Source: an uncultured Anderseniella sp.
GTDB lineage: Bacteria > Pseudomonadota > Alphaproteobacteria > Rhizobiales > Aestuariivirgaceae
Length of the DNA: 64,000 bases
Direction of reading: 5' to 3'
Assembly (NCBI GenBank): GCA_947488295.1
Contig: CANKYU010000002.1
Location: forward strand, 248,001 to 312,000
The notes below the pieces were generated by a model. That model searched no databases. It was given only the letters and a program-made list of their open reading frames with translations, and was not told where the DNA came from. Positions 27,476-38,081 of this stretch are shown in pieces (position 1 is the stretch's first letter; every line of letters begins with the position of its first letter). A program made the position numbers and the translations under genes.

Positions 27476-27479
27476 CCCC

Positions 27480-27508
27480 TATATCGGACGGAATGCAACG
27501 CGATGCAA
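27480..27508 (-). promoter_or_regulatory. Probable promoter of the 4.5S RNA gene
   Basis: On the minus strand TTGCAT (27508-27503), a 17-bp spacer and GATATA (27485-27480) are placed so that transcription would start about 6 nt downstream, at the first bases of the 4.5S RNA. The spacing and position are right; the hexamers are imperfect. Confidence 0.5.
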
Positions 27509-27643
27509 GAGGACAAGTCGCGCGACAGCAAACGAAGTATTGCGGCAAGGGTCTTGCCAGTGGTGCAGGTGCATGGCACACCCGGAGCAGTTGCAGATGA
27601 ATTCACCCCGGCAATCGCTACGATCCTCAACAAAGGCATACCC

Positions 27644-28558
27644 ATGGTCAGGACCCAACCGGCATTTATGGATGGCAGGCTCGACCGATTGTCCGGCCAC
27701 CGCAGCGAACCGGGATGGTATTCGGAAAAACTCAATGCGCCGGACACCCGGATCGCCGTGTTCACCGCTGACAAGCTGATGGTTCATGCCGGGCCCGCAG
27801 GCAGCGGTGGCATACAATGGCACTCGAGCGAGGAGTTGCCTGCGCTGGTGCAAGGCACCGACCCGGTATTTTTGGGAATCGATACCGAGGGCGTCAACCA
27901 TTTCGCGGTTCAAGCAGCCGACAACGAACTTGAACCGGCAAACGGCATGATCGCGCTCGACCTGAGATCCATTGCGCTGCAGGGACTGGTGAGCGACGGC
28001 AATCTCGGGCTGGCGGCCCAGGCGCGCGCCTTGTTGCAATGGCATGTGCGTCACCGGTTCTGTTCAAATTGCGGCGCGTCGACCCGCCCGGACGATGCCG
28101 GATACAAGCGGGTGTGCGACACCTGTTCAGGAGAGCATTTTCCGCGTACCGACCCGGTGGCGATTATCGCCATAACCCGGGGACAATCCATGCTGCTTGG
28201 CCGTTCGGCGCGGTTTGCCAGCGGCATGTATTCAACACTGGCCGGTTTTGTGGAACCCGGCGAGACGGCAGAGGATGCGGCGCGGCGCGAGGTGTTCGAG
28301 GAATCCGGCATCCGGGTCGGCGAGGTACGCTACGTCATGAGCCAGCCATGGCCGTTTCCGGCAAACCTGATGCTGGGCATGGCCGGCGAGGCGACCAGCG
28401 AGGAGATCACCATCGATCCCGACGAACTTGATGATGCGCGCTGGTTCAGCTTCGACGAGATCAACGCCATGGGCAATGGCAGTCACCCCGACGGTCTGCA
28501 ACTGCCGCCGGACATTTCCATTGCCCATCACCTGATCAGGCAGATCATGGACGGCTAG
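27644..28558 (+). CDS. nudC: NAD(H) pyrophosphatase, Nudix family
   Basis: 304 residues from ATG at 27644 with AAAGG 8 nt upstream; the frame is open back to 27452 but that part overlaps the 4.5S RNA and its promoter. The zinc ribbon is complete: FCSNCGAS and VCDTCSGEHFPRTDP (about residues 140-170). The Nudix box reads GFVEPGETAEDAARREVFEESG, matching GX5EX7REUXEEXGU. NudC hydrolyses NADH to NMNH and AMP and removes NAD caps from RNA. It converges on pheA, with 34 bp between stops. Confidence 0.95.
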   Translation: MVRTQPAFMDGRLDRLSGHRSEPGWYSEKLNAPDTRIAVFTADKLMVHAGPAGSGGIQWHSSEELPALVQGTDPVFLGIDTEGVNHFAVQAADNELEPANGMIALDLRSIALQGLVSDGNLGLAAQARALLQWHVRHRFCSNCGASTRPDDAGYKRVCDTCSGEHFPRTDPVAIIAITRGQSMLLGRSARFASGMYSTLAGFVEPGETAEDAARREVFEESGIRVGEVRYVMSQPWPFPANLMLGMAGEATSEEITIDPDELDDARWFSFDEINAMGNGSHPDGLQLPPDISIAHHLIRQIMDG

Positions 28559-28592
28559 CGGCTTTTCCACCCGAACAGACTTTAGAGCCTGG

Positions 28593-29471
28593 TTACGCGG
28601 TGGTATCCATTTCCTCGCGCCGCCTGGCCAGCTCCAGGCGATGCGGTGAACTTTTGTACACACCCAGCACGCGCAGGGACTTGGTGAAGAAATCCAGCTC
28701 TTCGAGGGCCAGGCGAACCGGCCTGCTCTGCGGATGGCCTTCGATGTCGGCATAGAACTGGGCCACGTTGAACGACCCGTCCACATAGGACTCCAGCTTG
28801 ATCATGTTGACGCCATTGGTGGCAAACCCGCCCATGGCCTTGTACAGGGCTGCCGGAACGTTGCGCACGGTGAAAATGAACGACGTGATCACAGGCGCTT
28901 CTTCAGGTGCGGCATCGTCCGGTTCCGCAGACATGATGACAAACCGGGTAGTGTTGTGTTCTTCGTCTTCTATGTCGGCGTGCATGACCTCAAGACCGTA
29001 GATTTCCGCCGCCTTTTTTGTGGCAATGACCGCAGTTGAGCGATCACCTGACCGGGCAAGGGCGGCAGCGGCGCCAGCGGTATCGACGGCGGCAACCGCT
29101 TCCAGCCCCATTTCCGCCGTCAGCCGGCGGCACTGGCCCAGTGCATGGGTGTGCGACGTAACCCGTTTCAACTCTTCAGGCTTTGTGCCGGGCAGCACCA
29201 GCAACTGATGCCGGACCCGCAGGAAATGCTCGCCGGTGATGAACAGGTCAGATGCCGGCATCAGGTGGTGAATATCGGCGACCCGGCCTGCAACCGTGTT
29301 GTCGATGGGTATCATGGCCAAAGACGCTTCGCCTGATGCCACCGCGGCAAATGCGTCTTCAAACGTGCGGCAGGCAAACGGTTCATGGTCCGGACATGCT
29401 TCCACGCATGCCTGGTGTGAATTGGCTCCCGGTTCGCCCTGATAGGCAATCTTTCGGCTGCTGGCCGCCAT
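28593..29471 (-). CDS. pheA: Prephenate dehydratase
   Basis: 292 residues, a monofunctional dehydratase without chorismate mutase domain. The periplasmic-binding-like catalytic domain has AYQGEPGANSHQACVEA, the signature VASGEASLAMIPIDNTVAG and the catalytic HNTTRFVIMS. The C-terminal ACT domain contains VNMIKLESYVDGS and senses phenylalanine. It converts prephenate to phenylpyruvate for phenylalanine synthesis. Divergent from the membrane cytochrome gene; in many relatives kdsB lies between these two, and it is absent here. Confidence 0.96.
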   Translation of the reverse strand: MAASSRKIAYQGEPGANSHQACVEACPDHEPFACRTFEDAFAAVASGEASLAMIPIDNTVAGRVADIHHLMPASDLFITGEHFLRVRHQLLVLPGTKPEELKRVTSHTHALGQCRRLTAEMGLEAVAAVDTAGAAAALARSGDRSTAVIATKKAAEIYGLEVMHADIEDEEHNTTRFVIMSAEPDDAAPEEAPVITSFIFTVRNVPAALYKAMGGFATNGVNMIKLESYVDGSFNVAQFYADIEGHPQSRPVRLALEELDFFTKSLRVLGVYKSSPHRLELARRREEMDTTA

Positions 29472-29657
29472 GTCAAAAAACCTTCTTCGTCAATCTGTTG
29501 TGATATACTGCCGGACGACAGCGCGGCATATGGACACTTTGCGCCTTATAAGTGTTGCGCGCGCGTATAGAAACAACTAGTTTCCGCGCGGAATTGGAAG
29601 GGGTAAAGTGACCGGGTGGCTGCATCCGTTGTCACAGCAGATTGTTTGAGGGCTAGC

Positions 29658-30293
29658 ATGTTCGGACTGGACACAATGACTATCAACAAGATTGCCGGCG
29701 CCGCTATTGGCGCTGTGCTGCTTGTGATGGGACTGAATATCGTAGCAGCAGGCGTGTATCACGCCGAAGCGCCTGAAAAGACGGCAATAGCGATCGAGCT
29801 TCCGGAAGCCGAAGGAACCGGTACGGCTGCTGAAGCCGAAGCTCCCAAGGTATCCCTCGCCAGCCTGCTGGCATCCGCCGATGCCGCAAAGGGCGAAAAC
29901 GCATTCAAGGCGTGCAAGGCCTGCCACACGGTTGAAGACGGCGGCAAGAACAAGGTCGGTCCCAACCTGTACGACATTGTTGATCATGCAATCGGTACCC
30001 GCGACGGGTTTGCCTACTCCGACGCCCTGAAGGAAAAGGCGTCAGAGAAATGGACCTTTGAAAACCTGGATGCCTTCATCGCAAAGCCAAAGGCATGGGC
30101 GCCCGGCACGAAAATGGGCTATGGCGGCATGAAGCGTGAAGCACAGCGAGCCGACCTTCTGGCCTATCTGCGGACACTGTCTGCGAACCCGGTTGCGTTG
30201 CCAGCAGATGCTGCAGAACAGCCGAAGGCGGAAGAAGCTGCTGCAGAACAGCCGACGACAACGGAACCTGCCGCGGAGCAGCCGAAAGAGTAA
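29658..30293 (+). CDS. Membrane-anchored c-type cytochrome (c550/CycM type)
   Basis: 211 residues from ATG at 29658 with GAGGG 4-8 nt upstream. An uncleaved N-terminal anchor (INKIAGAAIGAVLLVMGLNIVAAGV) is followed by an Ala/Glu-rich linker and a class I cytochrome c domain. That domain has the heme site FKACKACHTVEDGGKNKVGPNL and an axial methionine in APGTKMGYGGM. Relatives (CycM/c552) carry electrons between the bc1 complex and cytochrome oxidase at the inner membrane. The C-terminal ~35 residues form an unusual tail of repeated AEQP units separated by acidic residues. Followed by a terminator. Confidence 0.9.
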   Translation: MFGLDTMTINKIAGAAIGAVLLVMGLNIVAAGVYHAEAPEKTAIAIELPEAEGTGTAAEAEAPKVSLASLLASADAAKGENAFKACKACHTVEDGGKNKVGPNLYDIVDHAIGTRDGFAYSDALKEKASEKWTFENLDAFIAKPKAWAPGTKMGYGGMKREAQRADLLAYLRTLSANPVALPADAAEQPKAEEAAAEQPTTTEPAAEQPKE

Positions 30294-30343
30294 ATTGGCC
30301 CAAAAGAGGGCTGAATCGTTCACGAGATGATTACGAAGATTTC

Positions 30344-30375
30344 ACACCGGTAGCCTGCTGCCGGTGTTTTATTTT
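30344..30375 (+). terminator. Rho-independent terminator after the cytochrome gene
   Basis: 7-bp stem ACACCGG / CCGGTGT with a 10-nt loop, followed by TTTATTTTG, 50 bp after the cytochrome stop. Confidence 0.85.
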
Positions 30376-30452
30376 GTGCGCGAAGCCCATAGACTTCACA
30401 TTTATGACGTAACGCAATCGTTTATGCATGTTGCCGTTCACAGGAGCCGACC

Positions 30453-32309
30453 TTGATAGATCGCAGAACCCTTCTCCAGCTTACCGCCGCTGCAGGCGCT
30501 GCAGGCCTGCCGTTTTCAATTCAGAACACCGCAAATGCCCAGGCTGATGAATGGCGGCACGGCATGTCGCTGTTCGGTGATCTGAAGTACCCCGCCGGTT
30601 TCGAAAATTTCGACTATGTGAACGTGAACGCACCCAAGGGCGGACGGGCCCGGCTGTTCTCGGTCGGCACGTTTGACAGTCTCAACCCGTACAGCTTCAA
30701 GGGCAATGCGACCAGCGTGATCGGGTTGACAGTAGACAGTCTGATGACGTCATCGCTTGACGAAGCCGGTTCGGAATACGGACTGATTGCTGAATCTGCG
30801 CAAATGCCGGATGATTTTTCTTCGGTGAAATTCAAACTGCGCCCGGAAGCAAAATTCCATGACGGCTCACCGGTTACCCCGGAAGATGTAATCTGGTCGA
30901 TGACCGAATTGAAAAACGCGCATCCTGCCTACAATTTTTATTACAAGAATGTTGTGTCCGGTGAAAAGACCGGTGATCGGGAAGTCATGTTCAAGTTTTC
31001 CGAAAGCGGAAATCGCGAACTGCCGCAGATTGTCGGCCAGCTGCCGGTGCTGTCAAAAGCCTGGTGGACCGGCAAGAACAGCAAAGGCGAAGACCGCAAG
31101 CTGACCGAAACGACGCTGGATGCCCCGTTGGGCAATGGCGCCTACAAGGTGGCCAGCGCAAAACCGGGACGATCCATAACGCTGAAAAGGGTTGATGATT
31201 ACTGGGGCAAGGACCTGCCGGTAAACCGCGGGCAGAACAATTTCGACGAGATTTTCACCATCTACTACCGTGACAGCACTGTTGCGCTGGAGGCTTTCAA
31301 GGGCGACGAGTATGACTTTCGCGTGGAAAACTCCTCGAAAGACTGGGCAACCGCCTATGATTTTCCTGCCGTAAAGAGAGGCGATGTGATCAAGGAGGAG
31401 ATCACACTGAAAAACTCGCAAGGCATGCAGAGTTTTGCCATTAACACCCGGCGTGAGAAATTTGCTGATGCCCGTGTCCGCCAGGCGCTCAATCTTGCCT
31501 TCGACTTCGAGTGGGCCAATGAAAACCTGTTCTTTGGCCAGTACAAGCGCACCAACAGTTTTTTTTCGAACTCCGAACTGGCGGCAACAGGCACACCCGG
31601 TGAAGCCGAGCTGGCCATCCTTGAACCCCTGAAAGACAAGCTACCACCGGAAGTGTTCACCACCGAGTACACCAACCCGGTCTACGGCTCGCAGAAAAAC
31701 AAGCGCAAAAACCTGCGCTCAGCAGCCAAACTGCTGCAGGAGGCAGGCTGGAAAGTCGATGCCAACAGGGTTCTGCGCAATGCCAAGGGTGAGCCGCTTT
31801 CAATCGAGTTTCTGCTAGTGTCACCGCTGTTTGAACGCATCGTATTGCCTTATGTGCAGCAACTGAAACTGCTCGGTATCCAGACCAGGGTGCGCACCGT
31901 GGATGACAGCCAATATACAAGGCACGTCCAGACCTTTGATTTCGACATTATTGTCGGCAGCTGGGGACAGTCCCTGTCTCCCGGCAACGAGCAGCGGGAC
32001 TTCTGGGGGTCAGCATCTGCCGACCGCAATGGCAGCCGCAACCTGGTCGGCATCAAGGATGAAGCCGTCGACCAGTTGATCGACAAGGTGATTTTCGCCA
32101 AGGACAGGGATGGACTTGTCGCCGCCACCAAGGCGCTCGACAGGGCCTTGTTGTGGAATCATTATGTTGTGCCCATGTGGCATATTCCCTATCAGCGCGT
32201 TGCCTACTGGAACCGCTTCGGCAAACCGGATGTGCAGCCCGATCATTCTCTCGGTTTCCCTTCCATCTGGTGGTTTGATGAAGCAAAAGCCGCGAAGGTA
32301 AAATCCTGA
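30453..32309 (+). CDS. Peptide-type ABC transporter substrate-binding protein (family 5), first copy
   Basis: 618 residues. A Tat-like export signal (MIDRRTLLQLTAAAGAAGLPF) precedes a solute-binding family 5 fold like YejA: HGMSLFGDLKYPAGFENFDYVNVNAPKGGR, SEYGLIAESAQMPDD, EAKFHDGSPVTPEDVIWS and VRQALNLAFDFEWANENLFFGQYKR. In E. coli YejA with YejBEF imports microcin C and oligopeptides. The following gene overlaps by 1 bp (TGATG) and encodes a paralogue, so the operon has two binding proteins for one permease. The start is TTG or a nearby codon in GACCTTGATAGATCG with AGGAG upstream. Confidence 0.92.
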   Translation: MIDRRTLLQLTAAAGAAGLPFSIQNTANAQADEWRHGMSLFGDLKYPAGFENFDYVNVNAPKGGRARLFSVGTFDSLNPYSFKGNATSVIGLTVDSLMTSSLDEAGSEYGLIAESAQMPDDFSSVKFKLRPEAKFHDGSPVTPEDVIWSMTELKNAHPAYNFYYKNVVSGEKTGDREVMFKFSESGNRELPQIVGQLPVLSKAWWTGKNSKGEDRKLTETTLDAPLGNGAYKVASAKPGRSITLKRVDDYWGKDLPVNRGQNNFDEIFTIYYRDSTVALEAFKGDEYDFRVENSSKDWATAYDFPAVKRGDVIKEEITLKNSQGMQSFAINTRREKFADARVRQALNLAFDFEWANENLFFGQYKRTNSFFSNSELAATGTPGEAELAILEPLKDKLPPEVFTTEYTNPVYGSQKNKRKNLRSAAKLLQEAGWKVDANRVLRNAKGEPLSIEFLLVSPLFERIVLPYVQQLKLLGIQTRVRTVDDSQYTRHVQTFDFDIIVGSWGQSLSPGNEQRDFWGSASADRNGSRNLVGIKDEAVDQLIDKVIFAKDRDGLVAATKALDRALLWNHYVVPMWHIPYQRVAYWNRFGKPDVQPDHSLGFPSIWWFDEAKAAKVKS

Positions 32310-34123
32310 TGCGGGCGCTGGTCGCAGGCGCGCTGGGGATGCTGCTGACAACCGGCTCCGCCATGGCCGAGCCGCGCCACGGTATATCCGCCTTTGGCGA
32401 ACTGGCCCTGTCTGAGGACTTTGACCGGCTTCCCTATGTCAACCCGGATGCGCCGAAAGGCGGGCGCATTACCACGCTGGGTACGGCAGGGCGTATCACG
32501 TTCGACAGTCTGAACGGCTTCATCCTGAAAGGCGTTGCGGCACAGGAACTGACTTTGCTGTTCGATACACTGATGGTGCGCAACCAGAACGAACCGGATG
32601 CGGTTTACTCTCTGGTGGCGAAAACAGCGGATGTGGCCGCGGACAGGATGAGCGTCACGTTCGTGCTGGATGAAGCGGCCAGGTTTTCCGACGGCTCGAA
32701 ACTGACCGCAGACGATGTGTGTGCCACGTTCGACCTGCTGAAAGACAAGGGCCATCCCAGTTACCAGATATCTCTGGGTGATGTGGAAAGCTGTAACGTC
32801 GATGCTGCCAGCCAGGCCACCTACAAATTCAAGGGCTCCAATGTCCGCGACCTTCCGGCGACGGTTGCCCTGCTGCCGATTTTTTCCAAGGCGTTCTATG
32901 AAGCCAACGAGTTTGACAAGACCACGCTGGCGCCGCCGCTCGGGTCCGGGCCGTACAGGGTCAAACAACTCAAGCAGGGCCAGTTCATCACCTATGAGCG
33001 CCGGGACGACTACTGGGCCAGGGACAAACCGGTCAATCGCGGGCGATACAATTTCGACGAGATCAAACTGCTGTATTTCCGTGACCGCACTGCTGAGCTT
33101 GAAGCCGTCAAGGCGGGCAACCTGGATTTGCGCGAGGAATTCACCTCAAAAAGCTGGGCGACCGAATACGACATCCCGGCGGTGAAAGAAGGCCGGTTGA
33201 TCAAGGAAACCCTTCCGGACGACCGGGCATCCGGCGCACAGGGATTTTTCCTCAACATGCGGCGCGACAAATTTGCCGACATCCGGGTGCGCAAGGCGCT
33301 TGATATGGCGTTTGATTTCGAGTGGACCAACAAGAACCTGTTTTTCGATGCCTACAAGCGCACCGGTTCGTTCTTTGAAAACTCGGTGCTGCGCGCTTCC
33401 GACAAGCCGACGGCTGAAGAACTGGCGTTACTGGAACCACTGAAAGACATGTTGCCGGCCACCGCGTTCGACGCTGTCTATGAACCGCCGGTCAGCAACG
33501 GATCCGGGCAGGACCGCAAGATGCTGCGCACCGCCGCCAACCTGCTGAGCGAAGCCGGATGGGAGGCCAAGAACGGTACCCGCGTCAACGCGGACGGTAA
33601 ACCGCTGACAGTGGAGTTCCTGATTTTCGCGCCGACTTTCGAGCGCATCATCGGGCCTTATGTACGCAATCTGAAACTGCTGGGCATTGATGCGTCGATC
33701 CGCCAGGTGGAAGCCGCACAGTATCAGGAAAGATTGAAGAACTTTGATTTCGACGTTGCCGTGCAACGGTTTTCAATGCCCGAAACTCCAGGCGTTGAAC
33801 TGAAAGCTTTTTTCGGATCGGCCAATGCCGAAACGCCGGGAAGCTTCAACCTTGCCGGAATCAAGAGCAAGGCAGTGGACATACTGATTGACAAGATCAT
33901 GCAGGCCGAGGACCGCAAATCACTGACGGTTGCCGCAAAGGCGCTGGACCGGACATTGCGGGCCGAACAGTTCTGGGTGCCGCAATGGTACAAGGGTGCG
34001 CACACCCTGGCCTACTGGGACATATTCGGAAAACCCGAGACCAAACCGCGCTTCGCCAGGGCCGTATTCGACACATGGTGGATTGATGCTGACAAGGCCG
34101 CTAGTGTGAAACGCGGTCCATAA
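32309..34123 (+). CDS. Peptide-type ABC transporter substrate-binding protein (family 5), second copy
   Basis: 604 residues, paralogous to the preceding gene along its whole length (for example [30 protein letters not shown] and [33 protein letters not shown]). Export is by an ordinary Sec signal ([20 protein letters not shown]) rather than Tat-like, so the two copies may take different routes. It should deliver peptides or similar solutes to the YejB/YejE permease encoded 58 bp downstream. The ATG overlaps the upstream stop by one base. Confidence 0.92.
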   Translation: MRALVAGALGMLLTTGSAMAEPRHGISAFGELALSEDFDRLPYVNPDAPKGGRITTLGTAGRITFDSLNGFILKGVAAQELTLLFDTLMVRNQNEPDAVYSLVAKTADVAADRMSVTFVLDEAARFSDGSKLTADDVCATFDLLKDKGHPSYQISLGDVESCNVDAASQATYKFKGSNVRDLPATVALLPIFSKAFYEANEFDKTTLAPPLGSGPYRVKQLKQGQFITYERRDDYWARDKPVNRGRYNFDEIKLLYFRDRTAELEAVKAGNLDLREEFTSKSWATEYDIPAVKEGRLIKETLPDDRASGAQGFFLNMRRDKFADIRVRKALDMAFDFEWTNKNLFFDAYKRTGSFFENSVLRASDKPTAEELALLEPLKDMLPATAFDAVYEPPVSNGSGQDRKMLRTAANLLSEAGWEAKNGTRVNADGKPLTVEFLIFAPTFERIIGPYVRNLKLLGIDASIRQVEAAQYQERLKNFDFDVAVQRFSMPETPGVELKAFFGSANAETPGSFNLAGIKSKAVDILIDKIMQAEDRKSLTVAAKALDRTLRAEQFWVPQWYKGAHTLAYWDIFGKPETKPRFARAVFDTWWIDADKAASVKRGP

Positions 34124-34181
34124 CAGCGAATCACGAAAACCACCCTTAAACAGAAAACCGCAACCAGATCCGGAAAAGTGC

Positions 34182-35297
34182 ATGGGCGCATATATCGCCA
34201 AACGACTATTGCTGATGATCCCGACCCTGTTCGGGATAATGCTGATCTCGTTTGCCATCATCCAGTTTGCCCCCGGCGGGCCGGTTGAACGGGTACTCGC
34301 TCAGCTGGCAGGCACCGATGTTGGCGCAACTGCACGTATCGGCGGCGGCACCGGCGGCGGCGAGGTCGGCGGTGGCCAGGCTCCCGGCGGTGCAGGCGGC
34401 AGCGAAGGCAGCTTCAAGTATCGCGGCGCGCAAGGGCTTGACCCGGAGTTCATCAAGAAACTCGAGGAGCAGTTCGGTTTTGACAAGCCGGCCCATGAGC
34501 GCTTCTTCATCATGCTCAAGAACTACGCAACCTTCGATTTCGGCCAGAGCTATTTCCGTGATGTGCCGGTACTGCAACTGATCAAGGAAAAACTGCCGGT
34601 CTCTATTTCGCTGGGGCTGTGGCTGACTTTTGTATCCTACGCGATATCCATTCCGCTGGGCGTGGCAAAGGCGGTGCGCGACGGATCAAAGTTTGATGTC
34701 TGGACATCCGCCGTCATCATCGTGGGCTATGCCATACCCTCGTTCCTGTTCGCCATCCTGCTGGTGGTGCTGTTTGCCGGCGGATCGTTCTGGAACATAT
34801 TCCCGCTTCGAGGCCTGGTGTCGGACAATTTTGCCGATCTCAACTGGTGGGAAAAGCTTCTGGACTATGCCTGGCACCTTGTGCTGCCGCTGACCGCGCT
34901 GGCGGTATCATCGTTTGCAACCATGACGCTCCTGACGAAAAATTCGTTCCTCGACGAAATCAAGAAACAGTATGTCATGACCGCACGGGCCAAGGGGCTG
35001 ACCGAAAAACGCGTGTTGTACGGCCACGTGTTCCGCAATGCCATGCTGATTGTGATTGCCGGTTTTCCAGGGGCATTCATTTCCGCATTCTTCGCCGGAT
35101 CGCTGCTGATCGAGCAGATCTTCTCACTGGACGGGCTCGGACTGCTTGGCTTTGAGGCCGCGGTTAACCGGGACTATCCGGTGGTGTTTGCCACCTTGTA
35201 CATTTTCTCGCTGCTTGGACTGTTCATGAACCTGGTGACGGACCTGATCTACACCTGGATCGACCCGCGTATCGACTTTGAATCACGGCAGGTGTGA
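34182..35297 (+). CDS. yejB: Peptide/microcin C-type ABC transporter permease
   Basis: 371 residues. The first helix [31 protein letters not shown] is typical of DppB-type permeases. The binding-protein-dependent transport signature lies in [28 protein letters not shown] (the EAA loop that contacts the ATPase). Between helix 1 and the rest is a periplasmic insertion very rich in glycine (residues 47-77) before [26 protein letters not shown]. About six membrane segments. With YejE it makes the inner-membrane channel. Confidence 0.93.
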   Translation: MGAYIAKRLLLMIPTLFGIMLISFAIIQFAPGGPVERVLAQLAGTDVGATARIGGGTGGGEVGGGQAPGGAGGSEGSFKYRGAQGLDPEFIKKLEEQFGFDKPAHERFFIMLKNYATFDFGQSYFRDVPVLQLIKEKLPVSISLGLWLTFVSYAISIPLGVAKAVRDGSKFDVWTSAVIIVGYAIPSFLFAILLVVLFAGGSFWNIFPLRGLVSDNFADLNWWEKLLDYAWHLVLPLTALAVSSFATMTLLTKNSFLDEIKKQYVMTARAKGLTEKRVLYGHVFRNAMLIVIAGFPGAFISAFFAGSLLIEQIFSLDGLGLLGFEAAVNRDYPVVFATLYIFSLLGLFMNLVTDLIYTWIDPRIDFESRQV

Positions 35298-35299
35298 TC

Positions 35300-36445
35300 A
35301 TGGATGCAAGCACCACAGTTGATCAGGTCAAACTGAAACCGAAAAAGCCGTCACGGCTGTCCGGCATCAATCAGCGCCGGCTGGCCCTGTTCAAGGCAAA
35401 CAAGCGCGGATTCTGGTCATTCTGGATATTCATGTTCCTGTTTATCGCATCGCTGTTTGCAGAGTTCATTGCCAATGACCGGCCGATCATCGCCAGTTAC
35501 AAGGGCGAAATACTGATGCCTGTATTCAATGACTATCCGGAATCCAAGTTCGGCGGGTTTCTGGCGCGAACCGATTTCCGCGACCCGTTCATACAGGAAG
35601 AGGTCAATGGCAGCGGCTGGATGATCTGGCCGCCGATCCGCTACAGCTATCAGACCGTCAACAATGAACTGCCCAGCCCGGCTCCCTCGCCACCTGCGAT
35701 ATCCCTGTCAAAGGAGCAGGCCTGCGCGCGCTATGACAAGGGCGCTGAGGACATTAACTGTGTGTTCGGCAACATGAACTGGATGGGCACCGATGATCAG
35801 GGCCGCGACGTCATTGCCAGACTGATCTACGGGTTCCGCATATCGGTTCTGTTCGGACTTGTCCTCACCGTGCTGTCATCGTTTGTCGGCGTGGCGGCAG
35901 GGGCCGTTCAGGGTTATTTCGGCGGCTGGACAGACCTGCTGTTCCAGCGCTTCATCGAGATATGGACATCCATACCCACGCTCTATCTGCTGATCATTCT
36001 GGCGGCTTTCCTGACACCGAATTTCTGGTTGCTGCTCGGCATCATGCTGCTGTTTTCCTGGACCGCTCTGGTCGGCGTGGTGCGGGCGGAATTTCTGCGC
36101 GGGCGGAATTTCGAATACGTCAGGGCTGCACGCGCACTGGGCCTCAGCGACCGCAAGATCATGTTCAAGCATCTGTTGCCGAACGCCATGGTGGCCACGG
36201 TTACGTTCATGCCCTTCATTCTTTCCGGTTCCGTCACCACCCTGACCGCGCTTGATTTTCTGGGCTTCGGCCTGCCGCCGGGTTCCGCCTCGCTGGGTGA
36301 ACTGCTGGCACAGGGCAAGGCCAACCTGCAGGCACCCTGGCTGGGACTGACCGGATTTGCAGTTGTGTCGATCATGCTGTCACTGCTGGTGTTCATCGGC
36401 GAGGGCGTACGTGATGCCTTTGATCCGCGGAAGACATTCTCATGA
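35300..36445 (+). CDS. yejE: Peptide/microcin C-type ABC transporter permease
   Basis: 381 residues from ATG at 35300 (AGGTG 7 nt upstream); a GTG at 35294 overlapping the yejB stop is the alternative. Domain order: cytoplasmic N-terminus with NQRRLALFKANKRGFWSFWIF, a long periplasmic loop containing NWMGTDDQGRDVIARLIYGFRIS as in DppC permeases, and the EAA loop FEYVRAARALGLSDRKIMFKHLLPNAM. It partners YejB. Its stop overlaps the yejF start (ATGA). Confidence 0.94.
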   Translation: MDASTTVDQVKLKPKKPSRLSGINQRRLALFKANKRGFWSFWIFMFLFIASLFAEFIANDRPIIASYKGEILMPVFNDYPESKFGGFLARTDFRDPFIQEEVNGSGWMIWPPIRYSYQTVNNELPSPAPSPPAISLSKEQACARYDKGAEDINCVFGNMNWMGTDDQGRDVIARLIYGFRISVLFGLVLTVLSSFVGVAAGAVQGYFGGWTDLLFQRFIEIWTSIPTLYLLIILAAFLTPNFWLLLGIMLLFSWTALVGVVRAEFLRGRNFEYVRAARALGLSDRKIMFKHLLPNAMVATVTFMPFILSGSVTTLTALDFLGFGLPPGSASLGELLAQGKANLQAPWLGLTGFAVVSIMLSLLVFIGEGVRDAFDPRKTFS

Positions 36446-38079
36446 GCACGGACAACAAAGTGCTGCTGAGCGTGAATGACCTTGCAGTGGATTTCCGGCA
36501 GGGCGAAACCGTGACCCATGCCGTCAGGGGCGTGTCGTTCGAGGTCAGACGTGGTGAGACACTGGCACTGGTGGGTGAGTCCGGTTCCGGCAAGTCCGTC
36601 ACCGCACTTTCCATTCTGAAGCTGCTGCCCTACCCGTCCGCCCATCATCCGTCCGGTTCGGTCTTGTTCAAGGACGAAGAACTGCTCGACAGCGACGAAA
36701 GCGACCTGCGCCGGGTTCGCGGCAACGATATCACCATGATTTTCCAGGAGCCGATGACGTCGCTCAATCCGCTGCACACCATCGAGCGCCAGATCGGAGA
36801 AATTCTGGAAGTTCATCAGGGCATGGGCGAGACCCAGGCGCGCGAGCGCACGCTGGAGCTGCTCGCCAAGGTCGGCATTCGTGATGCCGAGAGCCGGCTT
36901 GGCGCCTACCCGCACCAGATGTCGGGCGGCCAGCGCCAGCGCGTCATGATTGCCATGGCCCTGGCCAACAATCCTGAATTGCTGATCGCCGACGAGCCGA
37001 CCACGGCGCTGGATGTGACCGTGCAGGCGCAGATTCTCGAGCTGCTGCGTGACCTGCAGAAAGAGTTCGGCATGGCGATTGTGCTGATCACCCATGATCT
37101 TGGCATTGTGCGCAATGTGTCTGACCATGTCTGTGTCATGCAGCAGGGTGAGATCGTCGAGGCGGGACCAACCAAAACGCTTTTTGCCAAGCCGAAACAT
37201 GCCTACACGAAAATGCTCCTGGAAGCTGAACCGACGGGCAAACCACCCGAGGCCGACGCTTCCGCGCCGGTTGTGGTTGAAACAACCGATCTGAAGGTCT
37301 GGTTCCCCATCAAGCGCGGTTTCTTCCGCCGCACCGTGGGCCATGTCAAGGCCTGCAACCATGTGTCCGTCACCGTGCGCGCCGGCCAGACACTGGGTGT
37401 GGTCGGTGAATCCGGATCAGGCAAGACGACACTCGGCCTGGCGCTTCTCAGGCTGATCAGTTCGGAAGGCCAGATCGTCTATATGGGTGACCGGATCGAC
37501 AGCAAGACCGAGAAGGACATGCGCCCGTTGCGCAGGGACATGCAGGTGGTGTTTCAGGACCCTTACGGCTCCCTGTCACCGCGCATGTCGATACGCCAGA
37601 TTGTCGAGGAAGGGCTGCTGATCCAGCAACCCGAGCTTTCCTATGACCAGCGCACCGAGCGTATTGCGACAGTGCTGGAGGAGGTCGCGGTTCCCGCTGC
37701 CGCAATGGACCGGTATCCGCACGAATTCTCCGGTGGCCAGCGCCAGCGCATCGCCATTGCCCGGGCCATGGTGCTGGAGCCCAGGTTCGTCATGCTGGAC
37801 GAACCGACCAGTGCGCTTGACATGTCGGTGCAGGCGCAGATTGTCGATCTGCTGCGCAAACTGCAAAAGGATCACGACCTTGCCTACCTGTTCATCAGCC
37901 ACGACCTTAAAGTGGTGCGTGCGCTGGCCAATGATGTTGTCGTCATGCGCAATGGCCTGGTGGTGGAGCAAGGCCCGGCAAAACAGATTTTCGACAACCC
38001 TGAAACTGACTACACGCGGGCCCTGCTCGCAGCGGCTTTCGATCTGAAAACCGATCATGATGCGGAGATTGCACAGTAG
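36442..38079 (+). CDS. yejF: ABC transporter ATP-binding protein with two nucleotide-binding domains
   Basis: 545 residues, a fused double ATPase as in YejF. Domain 1 has Walker [15 protein letters not shown] (about 47-60), signature [16 protein letters not shown] and Walker [17 protein letters not shown]. Domain 2 (from about 277) has Walker [15 protein letters not shown], signature [16 protein letters not shown] and Walker [17 protein letters not shown]. Both sites look catalytically complete. It energises uptake through YejBE. It is followed 2 bp later by the ghrA-like gene, which may be co-transcribed. Confidence 0.96.
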   Translation: MSTDNKVLLSVNDLAVDFRQGETVTHAVRGVSFEVRRGETLALVGESGSGKSVTALSILKLLPYPSAHHPSGSVLFKDEELLDSDESDLRRVRGNDITMIFQEPMTSLNPLHTIERQIGEILEVHQGMGETQARERTLELLAKVGIRDAESRLGAYPHQMSGGQRQRVMIAMALANNPELLIADEPTTALDVTVQAQILELLRDLQKEFGMAIVLITHDLGIVRNVSDHVCVMQQGEIVEAGPTKTLFAKPKHAYTKMLLEAEPTGKPPEADASAPVVVETTDLKVWFPIKRGFFRRTVGHVKACNHVSVTVRAGQTLGVVGESGSGKTTLGLALLRLISSEGQIVYMGDRIDSKTEKDMRPLRRDMQVVFQDPYGSLSPRMSIRQIVEEGLLIQQPELSYDQRTERIATVLEEVAVPAAAMDRYPHEFSGGQRQRIAIARAMVLEPRFVMLDEPTSALDMSVQAQIVDLLRKLQKDHDLAYLFISHDLKVVRALANDVVVMRNGLVVEQGPAKQIFDNPETDYTRALLAAAFDLKTDHDAEIAQ

Positions 38080-38081
38080 AC

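Noticed and set aside
27340..27774. In-frame N-terminal extension of dnaX by 145 codons
   Set aside because: It runs through the 4.5S RNA gene and its promoter; the conserved DnaX N-terminus begins at the ATG at 27339.
35983..37362. Open frame of 459 codons on the minus strand
   Set aside because: It is antisense to yejE and yejF, whose motifs are complete; composition is that of a mirrored GC-rich frame without any recognisable domain.
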